Below, in pieces: positions 1-7,982 of a DNA stretch of 64,000 nt. Source of the DNA: Actinomyces radicidentis (lineage in GTDB: Bacteria; Actinomycetota; Actinomycetes; Actinomycetales; Actinomycetaceae); contig NZ_CP014228.1 in NCBI RefSeq assembly GCF_001553565.1, positions 1,550,001 through 1,614,000 on the forward strand, given 5' to 3'. Every line of letters starts with the position of its first letter. The first letter of the stretch is position 1. The translations under genes were made by a program, and so were the position numbers. The notes under the pieces are model-generated. The model did no database searches and had not been told where the DNA came from. It was given only the letters and a program-made list of their open reading frames with translations.

Positions 1-65
1 TCGCCGTCAACTCCGTGGCGCGCTGGATCATCGCCCGTCGTTCCGAGTTCTCGGGAGCCAACTGA
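1..65 (+). CDS. pstC: PstC C-terminal end (partial)
   Basis: The last 20 codons of a gene cut by the window edge, ending with TGA at 63-65. The residues read AVNSVARWIIARRSEFSGAN, a basic cytoplasmic tail after a membrane helix. Identity as phosphate ABC permease PstC is inferred from position: the stop lies one base before the pstA start, the usual pstC-pstA-pstB order. Confidence 0.7.
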   Translation, partial: AVNSVARWIIARRSEFSGAN

Positions 66-66
66 C

Positions 67-1167
67 ATGAGCACTGCTACCACCGCCACGCGCACCCCCG
101 ACGAGGACCCCCTGGCCTCGCCGTCGGAGGCCGCCATCGAGGGCATCCCGCTGACCTCCTACCGGCTGCCCAGCTGGTTCATCTGGGGCGCGCTCGCCGC
201 CGCCTTCGTCCTCATGGGCGGCTTGGGCCTGGCCCTCGGCTGGTCCGTCGCCGGCGTCGTCGTCGCCACCGCCCTCGTCTGGGTCGTCCTCGCGACGGCA
301 CTGTCCTGGGTCAAGGAGGGGGAGCGCTGGGGCCGCAACACCCTCCTCACCGTCCTCGTCTACCTGTCCTTCGGGCTCGTCATGGTCCCGCTCGTCTCGC
401 TCGTGTGGATGGTCCTCAGCCAGGGCGCCGTGCGCTTCGGCCCGGACTTCCTCATGACGAACATGCGCGGCGCCTCCGACGACAACGGCGGCTTCTACCA
501 CGGCATCATCGGCACCCTCGAGATCACCGGTATCGCCTCCCTCATCTCGATCCCGCTGGGCGTCTTCACCGCCGTCTTCCTCGTCGAGTACGACGGCGGG
601 TGGATCGCCAGGGTCGTCACCTTCCTCGTCGACGTCATGACCGGCATCCCCTCGATCGTCGCGGGCCTGTTCGCCTACTCGGTCTTCCTGCTCATCGCCG
701 GCCCGCGCTACCAGTCGGGCATCATCGGCGCCGTCGCCCTGAGCGTCCTCATGACGCCGGTCGTCATCCGCGGCGTCGAGGAGATGCTCAAGCTCGTCCC
801 CAACGAGCTGCGCGAGGCCTCCTACGCGCTCGGCGTCCCGAAGTGGCTCACCGTCGTCAAGGTCGTCCTGCGCACCGCCATCGCCGGCATCACGACCTCC
901 GTCATGATCGCCATCGCCCGCGTCATCGGCGAGACGGCCCCGCTACTCATCACCGTGGGCCTGACGATGTCGACGAACTTCAACCCGGCCAAGGGGTCCA
1001 TGTCGACCCTGCCGGTCCTCGTCTACGACCAGTACTCGCGCGGTACGACCGCGAGCATGGAGCGCGCCTGGGCCGGCGCCCTCACGCTCATCATCATCGT
1101 CATGCTCCTCAACCTCCTGGCCCGCCTCATCTCCAAGTACTTCAGCCCCAAGGGCGGCCGAAGGTGA
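67..1167 (+). CDS. pstA: phosphate ABC transporter permease PstA
   Basis: Inner-membrane subunit of the PstSCAB high-affinity phosphate importer. The 366-residue product has about seven to eight hydrophobic segments; the first two (about residues 36-80) form an N-terminal extension compared with a typical PstA of about 300 residues. The EAA loop that contacts the ATPase is visible near residue 246 (NELREASYALGVPKW). It starts one base after the pstC stop, so the two are translationally coupled. A 110-bp gap separates it from pstB; that gap holds an imperfect 27-bp direct repeat at about 1213-1260. Confidence 0.95.
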   Translation: MSTATTATRTPDEDPLASPSEAAIEGIPLTSYRLPSWFIWGALAAAFVLMGGLGLALGWSVAGVVVATALVWVVLATALSWVKEGERWGRNTLLTVLVYLSFGLVMVPLVSLVWMVLSQGAVRFGPDFLMTNMRGASDDNGGFYHGIIGTLEITGIASLISIPLGVFTAVFLVEYDGGWIARVVTFLVDVMTGIPSIVAGLFAYSVFLLIAGPRYQSGIIGAVALSVLMTPVVIRGVEEMLKLVPNELREASYALGVPKWLTVVKVVLRTAIAGITTSVMIAIARVIGETAPLLITVGLTMSTNFNPAKGSMSTLPVLVYDQYSRGTTASMERAWAGALTLIIIVMLLNLLARLISKYFSPKGGRR

Positions 1168-1278
1168 CCGGGGCCGAGCGCCCTCACCTCGAGCCCCTCA
1201 CCACTGAGCCCCCGGCCGTGCCCCGCCCTGCCGAGACCTCGGCCGTGCCCCGCCCAGCCGTCACCTGAAAGGAACCCC

Positions 1279-2058
1279 GTGTCCAAGCGCATCGACGTCA
1301 AGCACGAGAACATCTACTACGGCGACTTCCTCGCCGTGCAGGACGTCAACGTCACCATCGAGCCCAAGACCGTCACGGCCCTCATCGGCCCGTCGGGCTG
1401 CGGCAAGTCCACCTTCCTGCGCACGCTCAACCGCATGCACGAGGTCATCCCCGGTGCCCGCGTCGAGGGCGAGGTCGTCGTCGACGGCGTCAACCTCTAC
1501 GGCCCCGGCGTCGACGCCGTCCAGGTGCGCCGCGCCATCGGCATGGTCTTCCAGCGCCCGAACCCCTTCCCGACGATGTCCATCGCCGAGAACGTCCTCG
1601 CCGGCGCGAAGCTCAACAACAAGCGCATGAGGAAGTCCGAGGCGGACGAGCTCGTCGAGTCCTCGCTGCGCGGCGCGAACCTGTGGGACGAGGTCAAGGA
1701 CCGCCTCGACCGCCCCGGCTCGGGCCTGTCCGGCGGCCAGCAGCAGCGCCTGTGCATCGCCCGCGCCATCGCGGTCAAGCCCTCCGTGCTCCTCATGGAC
1801 GAGCCCTGCTCCGCCCTGGACCCGATCTCGACGCTGGCCATCGAGGACCTCATCAGCGAGCTCAAGACGGACTACACGATCGTCATCGTCACGCACAACA
1901 TGCAGCAGGCGTCCCGCGTCTCGGACATGACGGGCTTCTTCAACCTGGAGGCGACCGGCAAGCCCGGCAAGCTCGTCGAGTTCGACACGACCGACACGAT
2001 CTTCTCCAACCCGCACGAGAAGGCCACCGAGGACTACATCTCCGGTCGCTTCGGGTGA
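1279..2058 (+). CDS. pstB: phosphate ABC transporter ATP-binding protein PstB
   Basis: ATPase subunit that drives phosphate import through PstC-PstA. The 259-residue protein carries Walker [10 protein letters not shown] near residue 37, signature LSGGQQQR near 150 and Walker B VLLMDEP near 170. The start is GTG at 1279, supported by the purine-rich AAAGGA at 1268-1273. No phoU follows; instead a strong hairpin and a new promoter follow the stop, so the pst operon ends here. A PhoU-like (DUF47) gene lies about 5 kb downstream next to a PiT transporter. Confidence 0.97.
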   Translation: MSKRIDVKHENIYYGDFLAVQDVNVTIEPKTVTALIGPSGCGKSTFLRTLNRMHEVIPGARVEGEVVVDGVNLYGPGVDAVQVRRAIGMVFQRPNPFPTMSIAENVLAGAKLNNKRMRKSEADELVESSLRGANLWDEVKDRLDRPGSGLSGGQQQRLCIARAIAVKPSVLLMDEPCSALDPISTLAIEDLISELKTDYTIVIVTHNMQQASRVSDMTGFFNLEATGKPGKLVEFDTTDTIFSNPHEKATEDYISGRFG

Positions 2059-2077
2059 TCCCCGCCGACCCCCTCGC

Positions 2078-2117
2078 GAGATCGGGACATCCTGACCTCG
2101 AGATCGGGACGTCCTGG
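2078..2117 (+). repeat. 22-bp tandem repeat, copy site 1
   Basis: Two tandem units, 2078-2099 and 2100-2121 (the second decays at its end), each starting GAGATCGGGAC and continuing ATCCTGA or GTCCTGG. The site lies 19 bp after the pstB stop, in the orientation of pstB. The same unit occurs at 3782-3825 and, inverted, at 5053-5105. Confidence 0.85.
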
Positions 2118-2121
2118 TCCG

Positions 2122-2159
2122 GACGGCGCCTTCCCCGCACCCGCGGGGAGGGCGCCGTC
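2122..2159 (+). terminator. terminator hairpin after pstB
   Basis: Arms 2122-2138 and 2143-2159 pair over 17 bp with one G-T pair and a 4-nt loop (ACCC). No U-tract follows. Confidence 0.75.
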
Positions 2160-2234
2160 GTGCGAGGAGGGGTCCGGCGCGCGCGACGGCGGACCCCGTC
2201 GAGGAATCGTCCTCGAGGAGGAGGGCGCCTCAAC

Positions 2235-2259
2235 TAGTCATGTTTACGATTTAGTCATG
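2235..2259 (+). promoter_or_regulatory. leaderless promoter and putative PadR operator
   Basis: A -10-like TACGAT at 2245-2250 sits 6 nt before the ATG at 2257, so the transcript would begin at or next to the start codon. The octamer TAGTCATG occurs at 2235-2242 and again at 2252-2259 over the start codon, a direct repeat with 17-bp spacing that could be an autoregulatory site. Confidence 0.5.
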
Positions 2260-2661
2260 GGACCTGACAAGATCGCGGCCGCCGACGTCGCCGGCTACCC
2301 GAGCACCTGGCTGCGCGGCTTCCTGCCCGCCGCCGTCCTCGCCGTCGTCGCCCGCGGCGAGACCTACGGCTACGCCATCGCCCAGGACCTCGAGGCCGCC
2401 GGCCTCGGACACGTCAAGGGCGGCGCCCTCTACCCCGTCCTCGCCACCCTCGAGAAGGACGGCCTCATCACCGCCACCTGGGCGGCCGGCGACGGCGGAC
2501 CCGGCCGCAAGATGCTCGCCATCACCCCGCAGGGCCTGTCCCGCCTCCTCGCGCACCGCGAGCAGTGGAACGCCTTCGCCGACGCCGTCGGGGGAGTGCT
2601 CGCGCCCGACCCGACGGGCGCACCGGCGCCGGCCCCCGGAGACGGTGCCGCCCGCCCCTGA
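2257..2661 (+). CDS. PadR-family transcriptional regulator
   Basis: A 134-residue protein with the PadR winged-helix fold: the motif GETYGYAIAQDLEAAG near residue 33, the ALYPVLATLEKDGLI recognition region near residue 59, and a C-terminal Ala/Pro-rich tail in place of the usual second helical domain, so it belongs to the short PadR class. PadR proteins are repressors, often of the adjacent membrane protein gene. The next gene encodes an HAAS/DUF1700-like membrane protein, a frequent partner of short PadR regulators. The start has no Shine-Dalgarno sequence and looks leaderless. Confidence 0.9.
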   Translation: MGPDKIAAADVAGYPSTWLRGFLPAAVLAVVARGETYGYAIAQDLEAAGLGHVKGGALYPVLATLEKDGLITATWAAGDGGPGRKMLAITPQGLSRLLAHREQWNAFADAVGGVLAPDPTGAPAPAPGDGAARP

Positions 2662-2722
2662 GCGGCCGGCCCCGACCCCGCCGCCCACCACCGACCCTGA
2701 ACCCGTTCCACGAAGGAGTCCG

Positions 2723-3763
2723 ATGATGCCCCCCCGACCCGACCTCTCCGCCCTGTCCCAGGCCGACCGCGCCTGGTACGACGAGCTCGGCGTTGAGCTC
2801 CTCCGCCGCGACGACGTCTCCGCGGAGACCGCCGGCCGCTTCATGACCGCGCACCGTGAGGCGATCCTTGCCCTGCGCGCCGACGAGGCCGCCGACGGCC
2901 GCGCCCCCGAGCCCCTCGACCAGGCCTTCGGCTCACCGGAGTCCGTCGTGGACGGGCTCGTCGCCGAGCACCCCGACGATGTCGCCCTCGACGCCGAGGA
3001 GCGGCAGACCGCGAACGTCCTCGCCCAGTGCTCCGGCGTCGCCGTCACGGTCGGCCTGTGCCTCGTGCTCGTCTGGCCCTTCCAGCACTTCCTCGGCGAC
3101 GGCGCCCGGGAGGGCTTCGGTCTCGGCCTGCTCGTGCTGCTCGCGGGTCTCATCGCGCTCGCCGGAGGCTTCTGGTCCGCCGTCCGCAGCTACGGCCTCG
3201 GCGACGGGCGCGGGGCCGTGTTCGGGGTGCTCACCGCCGTCGTCGGCGTCGGTGCCGTCGCGGGCGCCCACCTCGTGACCGGCCTCGAGGAGCCCTGGTG
3301 GCTCGGGATGATCATCGGCGTCGTCCTCGTCGTCGGTGGATGGCACCTCGTCGACGCGGGCGGTGCGGGAGGGGAGCGCCCCTCGAACCCCGAGCGCTGG
3401 TACCGGGTCGCTGCGCTCCGCCTCGCCGTCGCGCACTACCTGCCCCGCGCCGTGAGGCAGGGCCTCATCGCCGACGCGTGCGAGCTCGCCGCCGGCGAAC
3501 CCTGGGGCAAGCTCGGCTCGCCGTCGCGCTGGGCGGACGGCGTCGTCGAGTCCGATCCCGAGATCGCCCGCCGCTCCCACCGCGGCACCGGGATCGCCTG
3601 GCTCGTCCTCGTCCCGGTCCTCGCTGGCTTCGCGGTGCTGGCGGCCGTGTCGCACTCGGGAGCCCTCGTTGTCGCCGCCTGGAGCCTCTTCGCGCTCGCC
3701 GTGCTAGCGCGCGGGCTCGCCGAGCTCCGCCGCGCCGCCCGCCCCTCCGGTCCCACCCACTGA
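2723..3763 (+). CDS. HAAS/DUF1700-like integral membrane protein
   Basis: A 346-residue protein with an N-terminal acidic helical domain (about residues 1-95) like the HAAS signalling/permease-prefix domain, followed by about four hydrophobic segments, a cytoplasmic stretch and two C-terminal segments. The ATG at 2723 is chosen because AAGGAG lies just upstream at 2713-2718; the same frame is open further upstream but without a ribosome site. It follows the PadR gene in the same operon, and short PadR proteins commonly control such genes. Substrate or function is unknown. Confidence 0.75.
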   Translation: MMPPRPDLSALSQADRAWYDELGVELLRRDDVSAETAGRFMTAHREAILALRADEAADGRAPEPLDQAFGSPESVVDGLVAEHPDDVALDAEERQTANVLAQCSGVAVTVGLCLVLVWPFQHFLGDGAREGFGLGLLVLLAGLIALAGGFWSAVRSYGLGDGRGAVFGVLTAVVGVGAVAGAHLVTGLEEPWWLGMIIGVVLVVGGWHLVDAGGAGGERPSNPERWYRVAALRLAVAHYLPRAVRQGLIADACELAAGEPWGKLGSPSRWADGVVESDPEIARRSHRGTGIAWLVLVPVLAGFAVLAAVSHSGALVVAAWSLFALAVLARGLAELRRAARPSGPTH

Positions 3764-3781
3764 GTCCACCCCACCCCCGCC

Positions 3782-3825
3782 GAGATCGGGACATCCTGAC
3801 CTCGAGATCGGGACATCTTGATCTC
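3782..3825 (+). repeat. 22-bp tandem repeat, copy site 2
   Basis: Two full units, 3782-3803 and 3804-3825, each starting GAGATCGGGACATC. The site is 18 bp after the stop at 3763, in the orientation of that gene. In the second unit the ends GAGATC and GATCTC can pair around a 10-nt loop. It also fills the gap before the convergent gene ending at 3834. Confidence 0.9.
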
Positions 3826-3833
3826 GACTGCGC

Positions 3834-5012
3834 TCAGGCGCGGCCTCTCCTGCGCTCGATCCGGGTCCGCAGGTCCGTGACGGGGCGAGCCTCGGTCGCG
3901 GTCACCGGGAGGAAGTTCCGAAGTCTCTGCACCATCCAGAGCCCGTCCCGCACAGTGGCCGGGTCGACGTGCAGGAGAGTGAAGCCCGCCTGATCAAGCT
4001 CCTCGTCCCGTGCCGTACGGGCCTCGAGCTCGGCCTCGGAGCCGCCGACCTCCTTCACGGCTCCGTCGATCTCAAGCCCGTGCCGAAGGCGGGCCCAGCC
4101 GAGGTCGAGGAACCGGGACGTCGTCGGCGTGGCGACGGGGAGCTGCGGCGTCGGCGGCTCGATCCCGAAGACCAGACAGAGTCGACGGGCCTCCGTCTCG
4201 AACGGGGACTGGGACCACGGGGAGGCTGCGTGGAGGACGGCGCGTGCTCGTCGCACACCTCGCTCGCCTGCCCGCCGCTCGAGCCGAGCGAGCACGGCGC
4301 TGCGCAGGGCTGAGGCGTCTGCGTTGATCTGCGCGGCCCGGTCCCAGGGGCGGTCGAGTGCGGCGCCCGGCTCGTGGACCACTCCGTTCGGGCCCACCGC
4401 TCCGGTGGCGACGGCGAGCAGGGAGTCGACCACCACGAGCGCAGCGTCCGGCTCGAGGAAGCGCGCGCAGTCCTCGATCGTCCGCTCGAGGCAGGTCGTG
4501 CGCAGCCCGTCGATCTGGACGACGTCGGCCGGGTCGACGCCGAGCTGATGTCTGGTGAGAGGGCGCTCTCGGCGAGCCCGTCGCCGATCCGCTGGGCTGA
4601 GGTCGCCGGCGGTCGGCTGGTCCGGTGCTGTCCGGCCGGCGGGTGGGCGCAGGCCATTGGTGCGGTAGCCCACGGAGAGGTGGACCGTGGTGGGCAGCCG
4701 CCACGTCACTGCTCCGTGGAGCAGGGCAGCACTCTCGAGGACGACGACGCCGTCGACCCCATCGGCTCGAACCGCTTCCAGGAGAGCCTGGTGCCGCGTC
4801 GCCGCAGCGAGCCATCCGGGTTGAAGGGAATCGGTCTCGAGATACACGTCGCGACGGACTCGGGTGACGGCGCCGGTTCGGGTGCCGTCCGTGATCGTGC
4901 GTCGACCGTGCGTCCTGGCGCGGAGGAGAGCGGACGGGAGGGAAGGGGCTGTCCTGGGCGGGGAAGCGGGGTGGGCGGCGCTGACCATGGGCTCATGGTC
5001 GACGGATGGCAC
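3834..5012 (-). CDS. AbiEi/DUF559-type nuclease-fold protein
   Basis: A 392-residue protein. The N-terminal half resembles the AbiEi antitoxin-type winged-helix module found in many actinobacterial proteins (RRDVYLE near residue 55; VVLESAALLHG near 93). The C-terminal third resembles a DUF559 or Vsr-like PD-(D/E)xK fold: SPFETEARRLC, then FLDLGW and GLEIDG, which supply the acidic cluster. No toxin partner (AbiEii nucleotidyltransferase) is adjacent, so a toxin-antitoxin role is not supported. The start is GTG at 5012; an alternative ATG is at 4988. Function is unknown. Confidence 0.7.
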   Translation of the reverse strand: MPSVDHEPMVSAAHPASPPRTAPSLPSALLRARTHGRRTITDGTRTGAVTRVRRDVYLETDSLQPGWLAAATRHQALLEAVRADGVDGVVVLESAALLHGAVTWRLPTTVHLSVGYRTNGLRPPAGRTAPDQPTAGDLSPADRRRARRERPLTRHQLGVDPADVVQIDGLRTTCLERTIEDCARFLEPDAALVVVDSLLAVATGAVGPNGVVHEPGAALDRPWDRAAQINADASALRSAVLARLERRAGERGVRRARAVLHAASPWSQSPFETEARRLCLVFGIEPPTPQLPVATPTTSRFLDLGWARLRHGLEIDGAVKEVGGSEAELEARTARDEELDQAGFTLLHVDPATVRDGLWMVQRLRNFLPVTATEARPVTDLRTRIERRRGRA

Positions 5013-5052
5013 GGGGGCGTTCCAGGCGGCTCAGCGTCCCTGTGGAGAACCG

Positions 5053-5105
5053 CCCGATCTCAGAGTCAGGATGTCCCGATCTCAGAGTCAGGATGTCCCG
5101 ATCTC
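5053..5105 (-). repeat. 22-bp tandem repeat, copy site 3
   Basis: Read on the minus strand: two identical 22-bp units (5084-5105 and 5062-5083) and a 9-nt start of a third (5053-5061), each beginning GAGATCGGGACATCCTGA. It lies 15 bp after the stop of the minus-strand gene ending at 5121, so it has the same orientation and distance as at the other two sites. Confidence 0.9.
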
Positions 5106-5120
5106 GGCGAGGGGGGGGCG

Positions 5121-6002
5121 TCAGCCGGCGACGAAGCCGCCCATGAGACGGGCGATCGCGTAGACCGGTGCGCCCAGCGCCAGGATCGGCACCATCGCGC
5201 TCGCCACCGCCGCGCGGCCGCCGGGCACCCAGCGGTGCGTCCACAGCACCCGGTTCGCCGCCGCCATGAGGACCCCGGCCACGAGCCCCACGAGCAGGCA
5301 CGCGCCCGCGGACTGCAGGGCCGCCGTCGCCCCCGTGTGTGCAACCCCGAAGAAGCCGACCAGCGCCAGCACGCCGCCGACCATGGCGGCGACCAGCGCC
5401 GGCACCGCCACGGTGAGCGCCTCGAGGATCGTCGCGCGCACCTCGAGGGTGGTCAGCAGGGCCCCGGTGAGCAGCGCGATCGCGCACGGAACGATGACCG
5501 CGGGGTCCGCCGTCCCCGGCGCCAGCGCGCACCAGCCCGCCCCGGAGACGACGACGAGGTTCCCCGTCACCGTCGCCGAGAGGTCCTCGACGAGCTCCTC
5601 TCGCCCGTCGTGCCGCGTCATCTGCGCGACGAAGGAGCCGAGCACGGAGAAGGCCATGACGAGGCCCGCGGCCCCGAAGTCGTGCCGCCACGCCACCGCC
5701 AGCGCCGCCGCCAGCCCGGTCAGGGTGACGACCGTCGTGGCCCGATGGTCGTGGCTCGAGCGGACGAGCGCCGGCCAGCCCTGCGCGGTGAGCGGTACGA
5801 GCACGACGACGAGCGCGAGGCGCACGGCCACGGGCAGCGGCGCCGTGACGGCGAGGAGGACGGGCACGAGGCAGGCGAAGGCGAGGCGGGTCCAGCCCGG
5901 GTCGGCCAGGCCGGGCTCGACGGGCCGGTTGCCGCCGCGGCGCGTCCCGTAGTCCGCCGCGCTCGGAGCCTGTCTTGTGCCTGTCGTGTCCACGGAGCGC
6001 AT
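5121..6002 (-). CDS. membrane protein of unknown function
   Basis: A 293-residue protein with about eight hydrophobic segments (for example FACLVPVLLAVTAPLPVAV and AAMVGGVLALVGFFGVA). The ATG at 6002 (MRSVDTTGTR) is preferred over an in-frame upstream ATG at 6098, which would overlap the divergent regulator gene. No domain was recognised. It is transcribed away from the GlnR-like regulator gene; the 76-bp gap must hold both promoters. The minus-strand -10-like CATAAC upstream of 6002 is a candidate. Confidence 0.7.
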   Translation of the reverse strand: MRSVDTTGTRQAPSAADYGTRRGGNRPVEPGLADPGWTRLAFACLVPVLLAVTAPLPVAVRLALVVVLVPLTAQGWPALVRSSHDHRATTVVTLTGLAAALAVAWRHDFGAAGLVMAFSVLGSFVAQMTRHDGREELVEDLSATVTGNLVVVSGAGWCALAPGTADPAVIVPCAIALLTGALLTTLEVRATILEALTVAVPALVAAMVGGVLALVGFFGVAHTGATAALQSAGACLLVGLVAGVLMAAANRVLWTHRWVPGGRAAVASAMVPILALGAPVYAIARLMGGFVAG

Positions 6003-6078
6003 CGTCGCACATCGGTTATGAGCGTTTGTGGTGTACTGAGCGGGTCCCCGCAGGACGGGGTGGAAGGAGCGAGCCGCC

Positions 6079-6750
6079 GTGCGCATCATCATGTTCACTC
6101 ACGAGGCCGACGTCGCCGACGTCCTGCCCTCGGCCTCCTTCCTCGACTCTCACGTCGACTGCCTCGCCCCCACCCCCGCCTCCTACTCCGCCATCGACGA
6201 CGCCGACGTCGTCATGCTCGACGCCCGCGGCGACCTCATGCGCGCCCGCGCCCTGTGCCAGCTCCTCACCGGCCCCATGGACTGCGCCCCGGTCCTGCTC
6301 GTCCTCGAGGAGGGCGGGGCCGCCGTCGTCCAGTCCGACTGGGGCGCCGCCGACTTCGTCATGGCGGCGGCCAGCCCCGCCGAGCTCTCCGCCCGCCTGC
6401 GCCTCCTGCGCCACCGCGCCCCCGCCCCCGAGGTCGAGGACGAGGACCGCATCGAGGTCGGCGACCTCATCATCGACGTCACCGCCTACACCGCGCGCAT
6501 CCGCGGCCAGATCATCGACCTCACCTACAAGGAGTTCGAGCTCCTCAAGTACCTCGCCCTCAACCAGGGCCGCGTCCTCACGCGCGAGGCGCTCCTCGAT
6601 GAGGTCTGGGGCGAGGACTACATCGGCGGCTCGCGCACCGTCGACGTCCACATCCGGCGCCTGCGCGCCAAGCTCGGCACCGAGCACGACCACCTCATCG
6701 GGACGGTCCGCAACGTCGGGTACCGCCTCGACCCGCCCGAGGAGGACTGA
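6079..6750 (+). CDS. glnR: GlnR-like OmpR-family transcriptional regulator
   Basis: A 223-residue protein with a degenerate receiver domain (residues 1-115) and an OmpR winged helix (about 130-220). The ILxLTYKEFELLKYLA, TREALLDEVWG and RTVDVHIRRLRAKLG stretches and the end GTVRNVGYRL closely follow actinobacterial GlnR, the global nitrogen regulator that works without a phosphorylated Asp. DVVMLDARGDL keeps one Asp, but the rest of the acidic pocket is not evident. It sits beside phosphate genes (DUF47 and PiT) rather than nitrogen genes. A role in nitrogen control is inferred from the family; regulation of phosphate genes is only a guess. Confidence 0.8.
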   Translation: MRIIMFTHEADVADVLPSASFLDSHVDCLAPTPASYSAIDDADVVMLDARGDLMRARALCQLLTGPMDCAPVLLVLEEGGAAVVQSDWGAADFVMAAASPAELSARLRLLRHRAPAPEVEDEDRIEVGDLIIDVTAYTARIRGQIIDLTYKEFELLKYLALNQGRVLTREALLDEVWGEDYIGGSRTVDVHIRRLRAKLGTEHDHLIGTVRNVGYRLDPPEED

Positions 6751-7355
6751 CCACCGGCCCGGGAGGGACGACGGCGCCCCGCCGCGTCCCGGCCTGCACG
6801 TCCCGGACCGCGTCGGTGCCCTCCGGGGCCCGCCCCGCCCTCCGGGGGAACGCCGACGGCGTCGGCCGTGCTTTCCGCCTCCGCGGCGGGCGGACGCGTT
6901 CGTCCTCGGCCCCGCCCGCCTGTATCCTCGTTCGCGACGTCGGGTCGCGACGGGCCCCGGGCTCCAACTCAAGCCGCCACGAGCGGCATTCGCGCCGACT
7001 GGCGCTCTCCGGCCCGACGTCCTTCCTTCCGCCCCGCCCCGAGCACCGCTCGCGGCGGGGCGGCCTGCTGCCCGGGCGGGCTGCCCGCGTCCCGCTGCGG
7101 GCAGCCGCGTCCCACCCCGCGAGCCTGCCCGCACCCGGGCGACCGCGTCCGGGTGCCCTGGTCCGGGTGCCCTGGTCCGGGTGCCCTGGTCCGGGCGGCC
7201 GCGGACGGTCCCGCAGCGCCTCCGTAGCGGCCCGTGGAGGGCGCCCGACGCGCCCGGGCAACCTGTTCACCTTCGTGCGTTAACCTGCCGGTCGGCCAGT
7301 GCGCCGGGGACGGCCCCGCCGGGCACCGAGACCCACTGAGATCCGAGGAGTCAGC
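6751..7355 (+). other. intergenic region between regulator and DUF47 gene
   Basis: About 600 bp with no gene that can be supported. Frames stay open on both strands because of the GC content, but none has a credible start or family. It holds a 14-bp tandem repeat (7147-7194), and near the right end GTTCACC (7266-7272) and GTTAACC (7280-7286) as loosely repeated half-sites before the DUF47 gene. Confidence 0.5.
7147..7194 (+). repeat. 14-bp tandem repeat
   Basis: Three perfect copies of GTGCCCTGGTCCGG at 7153-7166, 7167-7180 and 7181-7194, preceded by a partial unit (GTCCGG, 7147-7152). Not a multiple of three and not in a gene. Confidence 0.9.
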
Positions 7356-7976
7356 GTGCGCCTGCGCCCCCGCAACAATGACGCGGAGCTCCTGCACGCC
7401 CTCGTCGAGCTGGCGGCCCGCCTCGAGAAGAGCTGCGCGCTCATCGCCCGCGTCGCCGCCGCCGACCTCAACGACCGCCCCGAGCTGCGCGAGCAGCTCC
7501 ACGCCGTCGAGTCCGAGGCCGATGAGATCCACCTCGGCTTCCAGCGCCTCGTCGCCGACACCTTCGTCACCCCCGTCGACCGCGAGGACCTGCGCCGCAT
7601 CGGCGGACTCCTCGACGACTGCATCGACTACGTCGACGAGGCCGGCGACGCCGTCGTCCTCTACCAGGTCGGGGCCCTCCCGCCCGCCTGCACCCGTCAG
7701 GTCGAGATCCTCCAGCGCTGCGCCGAGCTCACCTCCGCCGCCCTGCCCTCCCTGCGCGCCGCCTCCTCCCTGCGCGAGTACTGGGTCGAGATCAACTCCC
7801 TCGAGAACGAGGCCGACCTCGTCTACCGCGCCGCCATCGCCGAGCTCTTCGCCACCGAGACGGACGCGATCCGCCTCGTCAAGGTCAAGGAGGTCCTCGA
7901 GCGCCTCGAGGCGGCCGCCGACGCCTTCGAGCTCCTCGCCGAGGGCGTCGAGCTGCTCGCCATGCGCGAGGGCTGA
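7356..7976 (+). CDS. DUF47 (PhoU-like) phosphate transport regulator
   Basis: A 206-residue all-helical protein of the DUF47/PhoU-like family, which accompanies PiT transporters and is thought to modulate them. Helical repeats with acidic metal-binding type motifs are visible (HAVESEADEIH near residue 50; EINSLENEADLVYR near 145; LERLEAAADAFELLAEGVE near the end). GTG at 7356 is chosen because GAGGAG (7345-7350) lies 5 nt before it. It is 6 bp upstream of the PiT gene, so the pair forms an operon. Confidence 0.9.
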   Translation: MRLRPRNNDAELLHALVELAARLEKSCALIARVAAADLNDRPELREQLHAVESEADEIHLGFQRLVADTFVTPVDREDLRRIGGLLDDCIDYVDEAGDAVVLYQVGALPPACTRQVEILQRCAELTSAALPSLRAASSLREYWVEINSLENEADLVYRAAIAELFATETDAIRLVKVKEVLERLEAAADAFELLAEGVELLAMREG

Positions 7977-7982
7977 GCCGCC

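Noticed and set aside
7266-7286. PHO box (PhoP site) before the DUF47-pit operon
   Set aside because: GTTCACC and GTTAACC are 14 bp apart, while PHO box repeats are 11 bp apart; not called as a site.
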